A stretch of 64,000 bases of DNA from Stichopus chloronotus. Its lineage: Eukaryota; Echinodermata; Holothuroidea; Aspidochirotida; Stichopodidae. The first letter of the stretch is position 1; the number at the start of each line of letters is the position of its first letter. The position numbers and the translations under genes are program-made. The notes under the pieces were generated by a model. That model saw only the letters and a program-made list of their open reading frames with translations. It had not been told where the DNA came from and did not search any database. The DNA lies in NCBI GenBank assembly GCA_021234535.1, contig CM037846.1, positions 13,408,705 through 13,472,704 of the forward strand, written 5' to 3'. Positions 1-9,230 of the stretch are shown here, in pieces.

Positions 1-1255
1 TTTTCACCCCCTTCCCCCTTCCTACTCTGTATATATTGTATCACATCAATAAATGACCCCGGTGAAAAGAAGCAGTGAAGGGGCTTGTCTTTCACTTAAA
101 CAATCAATTGTTGTGTTTTATTATATACCGATTTTGTAAACTCCTTACTTGGACAGTATTTTCAAATCCATTTATTATGTACTATTGACCAGTACCAAAA
201 TTCCCAACAAGTGCACTTATAGTTTTTCTTTATTAAATTTATATCAAAGTCTTGCCAATTGGTCTTTTCCACAATGTGCAATGTTCTGATGCATAGCAAA
301 CTTAAAAAGGATGTACCTCCCCTAAAGCTCTTCTAACTCACTGTAACTTTCAAAGGTATTGATATGAATAGCCATTTTTGGGTGTAACGTGGCGTTCTGT
401 GCAGGGGATGGGCTAAAAAATTGTGTCAAGGGAGGGGGATTGGAGTATTGAAGTGTAAAGGCCTGGAATTTTGTCAAATGTTGATGAAATCTATGACTAA
501 GTGGTTATGTGCCAATATAACTCCAATAAAATGCCGATAAAATTGTGTGTGTATATGATACTCAAATTGTACTTGAAGGAAATACTTCAAATTTACGTAA
601 GGAAAAACAAAAAAAAAAAATATTCGACGATGTATGTGAAGAGGAATTTCTGTTGAGATTTTTGAATTGAGAATTTTGACAAGTCACTTCTAATGTGGAT
701 GTGTTCCAGGCAATAACAACACAGTTGAGGAAAGGAACATGTGTAAAAATTGTATCACCCTTTTATCATTTTTAATTTATGCGACATGTTTTGAAGCTTA
801 TGCTAGATCAGTTAATAGGACTTCATAGGACGTGGCGATGGCAGGGAAGACCAATCAATTTCCAAAAAGGGAAGAGTGAGGTCAGATAAAGTAGACAATG
901 CAAATAGCTCTGTTTAAGTTTTAATTAAGTCTAGCCAAATACAAGATCAGTTGGCTTAACAGGATCCTTCCTGTTAACAGGACCTCAGGGTGTAAACCTC
1001 ATTGATTTTGAATTATGGTGCTTGATTGGGAATGCAGAAAGAAGCAATAGAAACTGATATTTTTACTTTTTTTGTTGACTTTTTGCACCATTTTCTTTGT
1101 TTGTAATTCAATTGTACCTTGTCAGTCTCTTTCAGGTTCATTTGTATGAGCAACTTTTGCTGCCAGTCACAGGGTAAAAGTCACACCAAATGAACTCACA
1201 GTGGAAGAGTGTAACTTTGAATTAAGAGTATAGTTGCTGCTAGAGCTGAAGAGAG
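1..1255. other. Non-coding stretch, no gene seen
   Basis: No open frame with recognisable protein similarity and no RNA gene. The start is pyrimidine-rich, and an AATAAA lies at 48-53, which could be the poly(A) signal of a plus-strand gene left of the window; this is weak because AATAAA is common in such AT-rich DNA. Confidence 0.5.
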
Positions 1256-1259
1256 AGGT

Positions 1260-1600
1260 CACAAGGTCGATGCAATTGATTTATTGATCGATTGACTGAT
1301 TACAATTGAACCTATGTTTTGAAGTGTGCCATAGCTGAAGGAATTACAGATTGTGTAAGTTAATAAAGCATTGATTAATTGATTACATTCCAAGATTGTC
1401 TATCATTGGTTGGTTATTGATAAATCATCACATTTTTAACATATGCAAGATATCCCTGATTAAGTGATTACGGTCGTTTATTGACTAAAACAAATGATCA
1501 TGTCATAACTTACGTGATTAAGTATTGATCAATAGAGTGATTACATTTACATGTTTATAAGACAAGTGTTCATAGTGATTACATCTAAACATGTCTCTGT
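1260..1600. promoter_or_regulatory. Cluster of TGATTA/TAATCA motifs
   Basis: About eight copies of TGATTA (TAATCA on the other strand) fall within about 300 bp, often as TGATTAC or TGATTAAG. TAATC-type cores are bound by some homeodomain proteins, so a homotypic enhancer is possible. It may equally be cryptically simple sequence. No gene lies next to it; the nearest recognised start is the Fer3-like gene about 7 kb downstream. Confidence 0.15.
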
Positions 1601-2985
1601 GTTGATTCGTTAGCGTTGCGGTTTTGACAATATTTACAGGCATGTTTAGTGATGGAAGGGTTATCCTCCTATGCATGTAAGTAATTCCTCTTTTTTTCGA
1701 AATTTTTCATGAAACTATTATAATTATTCTTCAGTGGATTTATCAAGTTCGAGGAAACTAAATTTGGTCAGCCCTTCTCCAGTTTCTTTCTTCTTACTTT
1801 TGTCACGTGTACCCTGGTACTGGTTTACATCACTGCATGCCAGCACTGAATGTGTCATACATGATTTTATTAATGTACCTTTTTGTCTTGAAATGAATTT
1901 AAACTTGGAAACCAAATAATAAATATATATTGAATGAGTAACAGACATTGCTGATTCCTTAATTCTTTGTAACTTATTGCGTATTTGCATTTTGTGCTAT
2001 TAATTTGCATTATTTAATGAAGTAAATTTTGATGTGTCTTCATGTAAAGTACTTAATGAAAAATTGGACATCAGTTTATGAAATAATCAATTCATCAGAT
2101 GTTGAAAAAAAAGAGATAATCTTTCCACATTGAAATGCACTGCATATATTTACTTACACTTACCTGTCTTCACACAACTATTGCACGTCTCACTACCATA
2201 CAAAAAAAAAAAATGGTAACTGTTAACACGCCTTTACCTTCGCTCTAGCCCGAAGTGTACATGCGCCTCTTTCCAGAGCTACTACCCAAAAGAGCAAAGG
2301 TTTGACAGTTGTGATATAGTGTGTGCTGAATGGTTTTGAAAAACATGCCTTAATTATCTAATCGGCCGAGTGCGGACCACGATTCCAAAGATTGCCACTA
2401 TGTATATTCAGCAGGCCAGCACAAGCTTCACTGCAGTGAATAATTCGATCCAGCCCAGTTCCTCTAATATGCCAAGAGTTCATCATGTAGATCCTAATCA
2501 TTTGAAGTTTTGGCCTTGTGAGGTGATATCGAATTCTGTCTTTCAATGGTGGAAGCCTTAAAGTTGTGTTGCCATCCCCGTGAACTGTCCAACATGAGTT
2601 GGACAAAAAATAAATAAATAAATAAATAAATAAACAGTCAAGAGATAAGTCCACTTGTAACGTCACCATTCTTCAGGTATTTTAGAACTTAAAAAAAGAG
2701 GACACAGCAAAAGGGACACAAACAAGCAAACAAATGCAAAGAAACCAAGGAAACAAAAAGTGACCTTCAAGGGACGTCACTTTTTTTACCATCACTTGCT
2801 TGTCCACTTCATCTTGGTAGTCTTACGTCATTAGCCTGAAGACGGAACTGGCGGCTCGCAAGGTGCAAAGGGACTAAATGAGCGAACTATTTACTCAGAA
2901 TATAAAACTTGAGATAACAAACACGGAGAAAAATGACCATTATTCAAAATTGTCGTTCATGGATGAAAGGTTTATCAACTGCTGG
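1601..2985. other. Non-coding stretch, no gene seen
   Basis: Only short chance frames. It includes the TAAA microsatellite listed separately and a small hairpin (GTCCAAC/GTTGGAC with a 4-base loop) at about 2587-2604. Confidence 0.5.
2611..2634. repeat. (TAAA)6 microsatellite
   Basis: Six perfect tandem TAAA units. Confidence 0.9.
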
Positions 2986-2989
2986 ACGG

Positions 2990-3345
2990 TGGATCAACTG
3001 CTGGTTAATGCACGGGTTTAATCCAAGGGATGCTCGAGCAGGATGCAGCTCTAGTGCATCTAGCGATATGATTAATCCCGGAGATTGTAGTATCCTTCAG
3101 TTAATTCAGTTTCATTGTTGATCAACCTGTGTTCATTCATACAATGAATACAATTTACAAAATACAATTTCGATAAAAAAAATGAAAGTGAAAGAGCTTT
3201 TGAGTTTTTAGATAACCACATTTTCATCGAAAAAGAACGTCGAGGAAAAGTAAATACGATTAACAACATGTGAACAATGTTCCTGCGTCGTAAACAAAGT
3301 ACCACTGCTGTTTTGTGCAAAATAGTAGACGATGAAAATACTCTG
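2990..3345. repeat. Dispersed repeat A, copy 1
   Basis: Shares a series of blocks, in the same order, with 42175-42480: a fold-back head (TTAAT...GATGC, then GTGCATC.AGCGAT...ATTAA), a GTTGAT block, an A-rich GATAAAAAAA block and a final AACAACATGT.AACAAT block. The head is an imperfect inverted repeat. This suggests a short non-autonomous mobile element. I see no coding capacity. Confidence 0.55.
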
Positions 3346-3689
3346 AACCTACGTTTTTACTGTATTCATTCGCTGGATGATTTCCTGTGATGAACCGTGA
3401 TTTTACCGTGATTTTATTCCATTTATAATGCACATTCACCTGACTGCAATGGGCCAATAGTTGAGGATTCTTGCCAAATATTAATAAACGAAAGATGACA
3501 ACGGCTGTCGGTAGTGTGAATTCACTCCTGAGAAATGTTCCCTCACCATTTGACGTAAAATGAAAGTCAGTCGTTAATGGTTCATTTCATGGACAATAGG
3601 AAACCACGTACGTTCATTGCCTTCAAAAACAAATTGTCATCAAAATTTGGAAAGTAATTTAAAAGGAATTTGAGTCTTAAATATAGTTC

Positions 3690-3915
3690 GATAAGTTGTC
3701 GAGATATCGACATACGCTGACTTGACAGTTCGGAAACAGATATACCTGTTACAAATATTGTCATCTCGACAAACTTTTGCTAATTGTCCTAAAAGCAGCT
3801 GACATCTCGAAAAAAAAAAGTTTGTCGAGATACCGTTATCTCAGTTAAATCATTGTTATCTCAGTCGACAAAATGTGAAAATTTTTTTCGAGGTACCGGC
3901 TCACACTAACTCGAC
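3690..3915. repeat. Fold-back element rich in TCGAGAT
   Basis: A perfect 16-bp inverted repeat (3763-3778 and 3816-3831, core ATCTCGACAAACTTTT) encloses a 37-base spacer. The surrounding 220 bp repeats ATCTCGAC/GTCGAGAT and TTATCTCAGT several times in both orientations. This looks like a decayed MITE. No coding capacity seen. Confidence 0.5.
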
Positions 3916-4111
3916 ATCTGGGGAGAAATTTGTCAAACTCTCGTAGTAGAAATAAATTCGTTATCACAAAATCTCAGTTACAGACTTAGGTTTACTCGCC
4001 GTCAGGAAGAAATATGTGAAATTGTCAAGATGCGGTGAATAATGGCACTTTATGAGTATGTATACCATGCATGTAACGTTGGCGCGGCGTTGTGTATAGA
4101 CATCGTGTTAA

Positions 4112-4360
4112 AGGCTGTAATGCATCACCCCAGACAGTTCCAATTCTCCCAACCACCTACCTCTAGTCCCTCCCTCAGCCTGTCTTACATTCCTCCACAT
4201 GTGCAATCAAAACAATGGATCCCTGTGTACGCTGTGTTACACGAGCTGCTCTGCATCTTTCGAATTTGCTGGCAATCTAAGAGTACTGTAACTTAGAACC
4301 AGTTGAGAATTTTCCTTTCAGGGAGGTAAAAATATGGCTTAGGGTGATGCAATACAGCCT
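4112..4360. mobile_element. TTAA-flanked MITE (piggyBac-like), copy 1
   Basis: The element starts AGGCTGTAATGCATCACCC (4112-4130) and ends with the reverse complement of AGGCTGTATTGCATCACCC (4342-4360), so 18 of 19 terminal bases match. TTAA lies immediately outside both ends (4108-4111 and 4361-4364). Terminal inverted repeats with a TTAA target duplication are the hallmark of piggyBac-type transposition. At 249 bp with no transposase frame, it is a non-autonomous derivative. A close relative lies at 38762-39008. The open frame at 4042-4296 overlaps it and is not a gene. Confidence 0.8.
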
Positions 4361-4364
4361 TTAA

Positions 4365-5620
4365 AAGAACTGGCTTTAGGTTAACCTGTTTTCTTATCTA
4401 CCCTATCGTTCGACGTCACACGCCGTTTTTAGAGATCATTCAAACCATTGAAACCAACCTGGAAAAAAAGATGGGTGAGCTTGAAAAGTTTTTCATTCGT
4501 CTGTCTTCCCCTCTTGACCGATTCAATCTCGTAGTCAAGTATTTACAAATAAACTTCATGTTCCACCGCAACTCACTAATCCGATGACGGCACGCGATTG
4601 TATGTTTGGCGTGAAAAGGAGTCCGGTAGACTCGCACCTTGTTTAAAAATTTCCCCTTGATTGGTTTGACTTCGGCCTTATAAAGCCCATCTTTCTGACT
4701 TGAGATTAAGCCGAAAATTCCAGAGAGCTCCATAACTAAACTAACACTCAACCGTTAAATAGCTGAAGCTATGTTAAGCCATATGCGCTCTTATCTGAGC
4801 CGTGATGTAGATGACATGACAGAGCTTTGTTTGGTGCTGGTTGGACTTCGTGTACCCATGATTCTTTGAGAGATGTATTCCGATGGGTGCTGTGGGTTGG
4901 CTCGTGCCTATTTATTTCTGTGGTCCGTTTCTTTGGTATATAAGCAGATGGATCTCCGGAGGGTGGAAGTGGGTGAGGCTCGGTGATTTTTTTCTGTTTG
5001 TTCTATCTCAACTTAGGAATAAAATGGTTCCTAATGAAATTATTTTTGATTGCATGAGTGCCCGTTAGGGAGTTTTGATTTTTGTCGTTACTTGGGAAAT
5101 TGTGCGATTCACTTAATATCATTTGGGCTTATCATCATTCTTCATCCTCGTCAATCTCATTTTTCCTTTTTTTTTATCCGTTTGCCCGATAAAACGTGAT
5201 TAAAAAAATAACGACAAAATCTGAATCGAAGTATGACGAATCTGAAGAAACTGAGTGTTGCGATACGCGAAAAGGACATCACGAATATTAAAAAAAAAAA
5301 ATCTGTAGCGGACGATATGTTCACCAATGTTTTCAACTGTGACTGGATTATTGCATGGCAGAATTAAGCATCGAGGAATGAGGGGGGGGGGGGGGGGGGG
5401 GTGGAGGAGGGAAGAAAGGCAAATTTTGTAATTTTCGGAAACTACCTCTACTAGTCAAGATTTCTACACCGGTTGAGGTGGGTATACCAATTCGCCATTG
5501 AATCCCCTGGCAAATGTCATCATACTTTCTTTATTAAACAAAAATGGCAGTATACATTCACCACGTTCTTCTTCTTTTTTACCTAAACCTAGCAATTTTT
5601 GTCACTCCCCTACATCGTTT
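4365..5620. other. Non-coding stretch, no gene seen
   Basis: No supported gene. It holds several poly-A/T tracts and the long poly-G run listed separately. Confidence 0.5.
5382..5401. repeat. Poly-G run of 20
   Basis: An uninterrupted run of 20 G. Shorter G runs recur near 23440, 27290, 31840, 40640, 46335, 46975 and 54090. Confidence 0.9.
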
Positions 5621-5624
5621 TTTT

Positions 5625-6290
5625 CTTAGCTCATACCAGCTAGCTGGTGTGAGCTATTGTAATAGTGCGGCGTCACTCTATCTATCTATCTGTTCACAAT
5701 TGTTCAAAATGCTTCTCCTCCGTCATGCTTTCATGGATTTGTCTGAAACTTGGACACAATGTTCCATAGGTGGTGGACCATTTAGGGTGTTCAGGAATTT
5801 TTGGTCCATTTTATGAAATTCTACAAAATGCTTCTCCTCCTACAGATTGTATTGTACAATGCTGATGGTTTGTCACAATGATGTTCACTTATTGGTCCCT
5901 TCGGGGTGTTCAGGAATTTTTGGTCCAAGGTCTCTTGTGGGCCCAGTGACCCATTATGTGAAATTCTGTTTAAAATGTTGCTTCTCACACATGCATCCAT
6001 GGATTTACATTTAACTTGAACTCAATAATCCCTAGGTGGTGCTTCATCTGGGGTGTACAAAAAAGTTTCAGTCTAAGGTCCCATGTGGACCCTATGGTCC
6101 ATTTTATGAAGTTCTACAAAATGCTTCTTCTCCTACAGATTATGTTGTACAATGTTGATGGTTTGTCACAATGATGCTCAATTAGTGGTCCCTTCAGGTG
6201 TTCAGGAATTGGTAGTCCAAGACCCCATGTGGGCCCAATGGCCCATTTTATGGAATTCTGCAAATTGCTTCTCCTTCTCCCATTAAAGTG
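5625..6290. mobile_element. Palindrome-headed tandem-repeat element
   Basis: The head is a near-perfect dyad (GCTCATACCAGCT / AGCTGGTGTGAGC) followed by TATTGTAATAGTGCGGCGTC. Four units follow, each opening with an AAAATG.TTCTCC-type block at about 5706, 5825, 5972 and 6118, then a partial one at 6262. Spacing is 119, 147, 146 and 144 bp. Units alternate between two types (CATGGATTT type and CTACAGATT.TRTTGTACAATG type), so the true period is a dimer of about 290 bp, with about 27 bp missing from the first unit. Heads of the GCTCA...TGAGC.TATTGT kind recur in marine invertebrate repeats. Frames inside it are by-products. Confidence 0.65.
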
Positions 6291-6779
6291 CCCCTTTAAA
6301 CTGTCCTGCACATCTCAAATATCCCTATCGTGCATGAATGATAATTGAGTAATTGGGCAGTGTTGGTTGGTATGCTAACTGAAACTCTGTATTGCCCTCA
6401 GGTATGTTGGCCAGTGTATGGACTTAAAGGGGCACTTTTTCTAGTAACTGATCAATATTCAACTAAGAGGGCCCATTATGAGTCACATGTAAATGACCAT
6501 TAATGAGTGAGTTGCTAATGATTTAAATTGGGTTTGGAAATCTCGTGACCATTTACTTCTCCACATTAGTACCAATTCATATACCCATAGCCAGTACAAA
6601 CCAATAAGAAAAATTAGTAAAAATTGACAGTTTCCATAATTATTGGATGTGAATAGTGATGCTGATTATAAGCATTGTTATTTGGTAGTACCCATTAAAA
6701 TTTTTACAACTTTAATTTATTGACAAAGATCAAATTTCTGCAATGTTGGAACACAAGTTTATGAAATTCTGAAAATTGT

Positions 6780-6890
6780 GCAGTCCTGCAAATTCTCTTG
6801 TACAATGTTGATGATTAGGTATAGTGATACTCACTGGTGCCTATGATTTGACATAATGATACATAAATGGTATCTTCAGGATGTTGAGGT
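6780..6890. repeat. Decayed unit of the 5.6-kb tandem element
   Basis: Contains GAAATTCTGAAAATTG, TTGTACAATGTTGATG and ACATAATGATAC blocks in the same order as the CTACAGATT-type units at 5825 and 6118, with more divergence. Confidence 0.45.
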
Positions 6891-7935
6891 ATGAGCCTCT
6901 GCACCAATGGTGCTCTAGTTTCATTTGGTCCCAGAAGTTCCCTCCACCACATGTCTACCCCTCATTTGTCTGTTTCTTATTTTGATCTATACACGAAACA
7001 CACCTCACTTCCGGAATCTGTTGCCGCTTCTGAAGTTAGGAGACCGTGTTCGAGACAATTTATTCTAGATATAAAGATTGGTAGCAATCTCCGTAAAACA
7101 GAATTCATATCTATAGTACCCTGAATGGGCCATGAGGACGGTGAACAGCAAGTGAATGGTGTCTGCAACCTTCAATGTCTGATCCCCCTTTCCTTAAGAG
7201 AAAAAGAAAAAAAAATTCACTCTGTTTGTAGGTCCATCATTAATGGAGAAGAAAGTTAACAATTAACTATCCTGACCACAATCACCTTTCTAAAAGAGAA
7301 AGTGTTTTTCAATACGTTTAAATTTAATTTAACACTCGGAAGAAAGTTTGACTGTCATAAGAAAAGTATTAACCAGATATTAAATTACAAATTGTAACGT
7401 TCCGATAACAAAACCTATAGGCTACATGTTGAAGTGAATAATGTCACATTTTTTTTACTTCTACTTCCTCTTCCCCTCCTAGTATTCTTGCTACTGTTTG
7501 TCTGCTTTAAATAAAATACCAGGGAACTGTTACCGAGAACAATTGACGCTCGTGGACAGCTCGCGTGGACCTATTTGCATAACCGAGTAACAGTTGGCAG
7601 ACAATATATTTAACACCTTGCAGAGATTTTTTAACTCGTCGAAAGGCGAGGAGATAATGAAAAAGAAACAAGGGATACAAAATGACAAAATCATGCAAAT
7701 TAACAAATATTACGTAATACACGTGACATTATGATCTTTAAGTTGGCAGACATTGGCAACATGTGGTATCGAAACAAGAATCGGATACAGCGTATGCCTG
7801 AAACGTAAAAAAAAAAGATTCCCGCAAATGTAAATAAAACAGCCTCTTTTGTTAATTATCACACCTACCGATGCCCAAGATCGCAGTAGACAGCTTACCA
7901 GATAGCTTTGTCATGCGGATAATCTTGGAAGTCAA
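6891..7935. other. Non-coding stretch upstream of the bHLH gene
   Basis: No supported gene. As the immediate upstream flank of the Fer3-like promoter it may hold regulatory sites, but no specific site can be assigned by eye. Confidence 0.4.
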
Positions 7936-7940
7936 TCGAA

Positions 7941-8005
7941 TATAAATATACGGTAGTCTACGATTTGATATCAGTCTAGTTAAACTTCGTTGAATCAAAA
8001 GTCAT
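7941..8005 (+). promoter_or_regulatory. TATA-Inr-DPE core promoter of the Fer3-like gene
   Basis: TATAAATA lies at 7941-7948. An initiator TCAGTCT lies at 7971-7977; if its A at 7973 is +1, the TATA box begins at -32. AGTCAT at 8000-8005 then falls exactly at +28 to +33 and matches the downstream promoter element consensus RGWYVT at every position. All three spacings agree with animal core promoters. The predicted 5' leader is 529 bases if unspliced. Transcription itself is inferred. Confidence 0.6.
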
Positions 8006-8209
8006 TTTTGCCCTTATTATTCTATTTCAAGAGTTGAAGGTTTTAATTTTTTGTTATTCTCTTTCACTTTGTGACTTGGAAGCTTAGGCCTACTTGTTCT
8101 CTCCTGGACATATTGTCCCACTTGATAAACGAGACACACTAGTGTGAGCATTTGATTTTCATCACGGACTGGGTGAATAATTCGTTACCTTGAAGGTGTT
8201 ACCGACCTG

Positions 8210-8278
8210 ATGAAGGCGCACATAACTTTTACGACAAGGAAAGTCACCCAAAACACGTTCATCGTTCCGAGTATCTAA
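8210..8278 (+). promoter_or_regulatory. Upstream ORF 1 in the Fer3-like leader
   Basis: ATG at 8210 opens a 22-codon frame ending in TAA at 8276-8278, in the predicted leader of the bHLH gene. Two start-stop elements follow: ATGTAA at 8327-8332 and ATGTGA at 8347-8352. They could limit initiation at the main ATG if the leader is unspliced. Confidence 0.35.
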
Positions 8279-8391
8279 TTTTGGGACAGAGTGCTCTGCA
8301 CCCAAGGTTTGGTAGGGCTACAATCGATGTAAACGCATAAGAACCCATGTGAATTCCATTGTTCTTTTGCATAAGATAGTGATATCGATCA

Positions 8392-8496
8392 ATGAGGGAA
8401 CTGTATATTTACCGCGCATCATCTGCACCATCTTGGGTACTTTGTTTGTATAATTTCTGCAACAGCCCGCTGCCAGTGACGACGAGACTAAAATAA
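8392..8496 (+). promoter_or_regulatory. Upstream ORF 4 ending 5 bases before the main ATG
   Basis: ATG at 8392 opens a 34-codon frame whose TAA (8494-8496) lies five bases before the main start at 8502. Efficient re-initiation across so short a gap is unlikely, so use of this uORF would be expected to repress the main frame. Confidence 0.35.
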
Positions 8497-8501
8497 CCGC
8501 G

Positions 8502-9230
8502 ATGGAATGTGCTGATTTTGTGGAGAACCCAGACATCGAAAAATGGATTCACAAAGAATGTGAACGGTTGACTCAAGTTTTACCAGAGGAGCAATATTCG
8601 TTGATGGATTCGTTTCCATGGGAACCTGAAGATGAATCTTCGCCAGGTGACCCAGAGTCGCAAACTTTGAAAGAAAAAGTACAACTCCAGAATTTTGAGG
8701 TATCGAATGGGATCCCGATACAGGGACGAAACATGGCGGAAGACGACCATCTTGAGACTTCTGTTTCTTCAACTTCAGTCAAATACTCTCTGTACACACC
8801 AGTCGATTTTCTGCAAACGGTTCCAACGAATCCGATTTTGTCTTTTCCCTCTCAAAACGTGAGCACCAGCCAGGATCTTCCTTTGTATATCATGGCCGGT
8901 ACCATTGCATCGCCATGTGATTCAAGTCCAGAAAACCACCGAGATTGGACGGACGCGAACCTCGGAGGAGAGATGCAGCGAAGAATCGTTCTTTCGAGGA
9001 GAAGAAATCCGACCGCGAAGAAGCGAAAGAGGCGAACGACCCCAGCACAGAGAAAGGCGGCCAACATCAGAGAGAGGCGAAGAATGTTTAGTCTGAACGA
9101 TGCCTTCGACCAGTTGAAGAAGAAAGTGCCGAGATTCGACGACGAAACCAAGTTGTCGAGAATCGAGACATTGAAACTTGCGATAAAATATATAGATTTC
9201 ATGACTAGTAAGTTAAACGAATCGGCTTAA
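8502..9230 (+). CDS. Fer3/FERD3L-like bHLH transcription factor
   Basis: A 242-residue nuclear, DNA-binding regulator predicted to act as an E-box factor, normally as a heterodimer with an E-protein. The bHLH domain is at about residues 183-238. The basic region contains [10 protein letters not shown] and helix 1 [14 protein letters not shown]; helix 2 contains [17 protein letters not shown]. The combination [15 protein letters not shown] and LSRIETL.LAI.YI.FMT fits Fer3/FERD3L (Nato3) better than Ptf1a or Twist. A very basic stretch (about 166-178, [13 protein letters not shown]) precedes the domain and could be a nuclear signal. Residues 1-160 are acidic and serine-rich with no recognised domain, making the protein longer than the short vertebrate FERD3L. 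The chosen ATG has G at -3 and +4. The frame is uninterrupted, so the gene is single-exon in its coding part. Ptf1a-subfamily membership is certain; the Fer3 assignment is strong but needs a tree. Confidence 0.88.
   Translation: MECADFVENPDIEKWIHKECERLTQVLPEEQYSLMDSFPWEPEDESSPGDPESQTLKEKVQLQNFEVSNGIPIQGRNMAEDDHLETSVSSTSVKYSLYTPVDFLQTVPTNPILSFPSQNVSTSQDLPLYIMAGTIASPCDSSPENHRDWTDANLGGEMQRRIVLSRRRNPTAKKRKRRTTPAQRKAANIRERRRMFSLNDAFDQLKKKVPRFDDETKLSRIETLKLAIKYIDFMTSKLNESA

Noticed and set aside
8206..8245. Second hammerhead-like CTGATGA in the Fer3-like leader
   Set aside because: GAAAGTC follows, but the bases between cannot form stem II.
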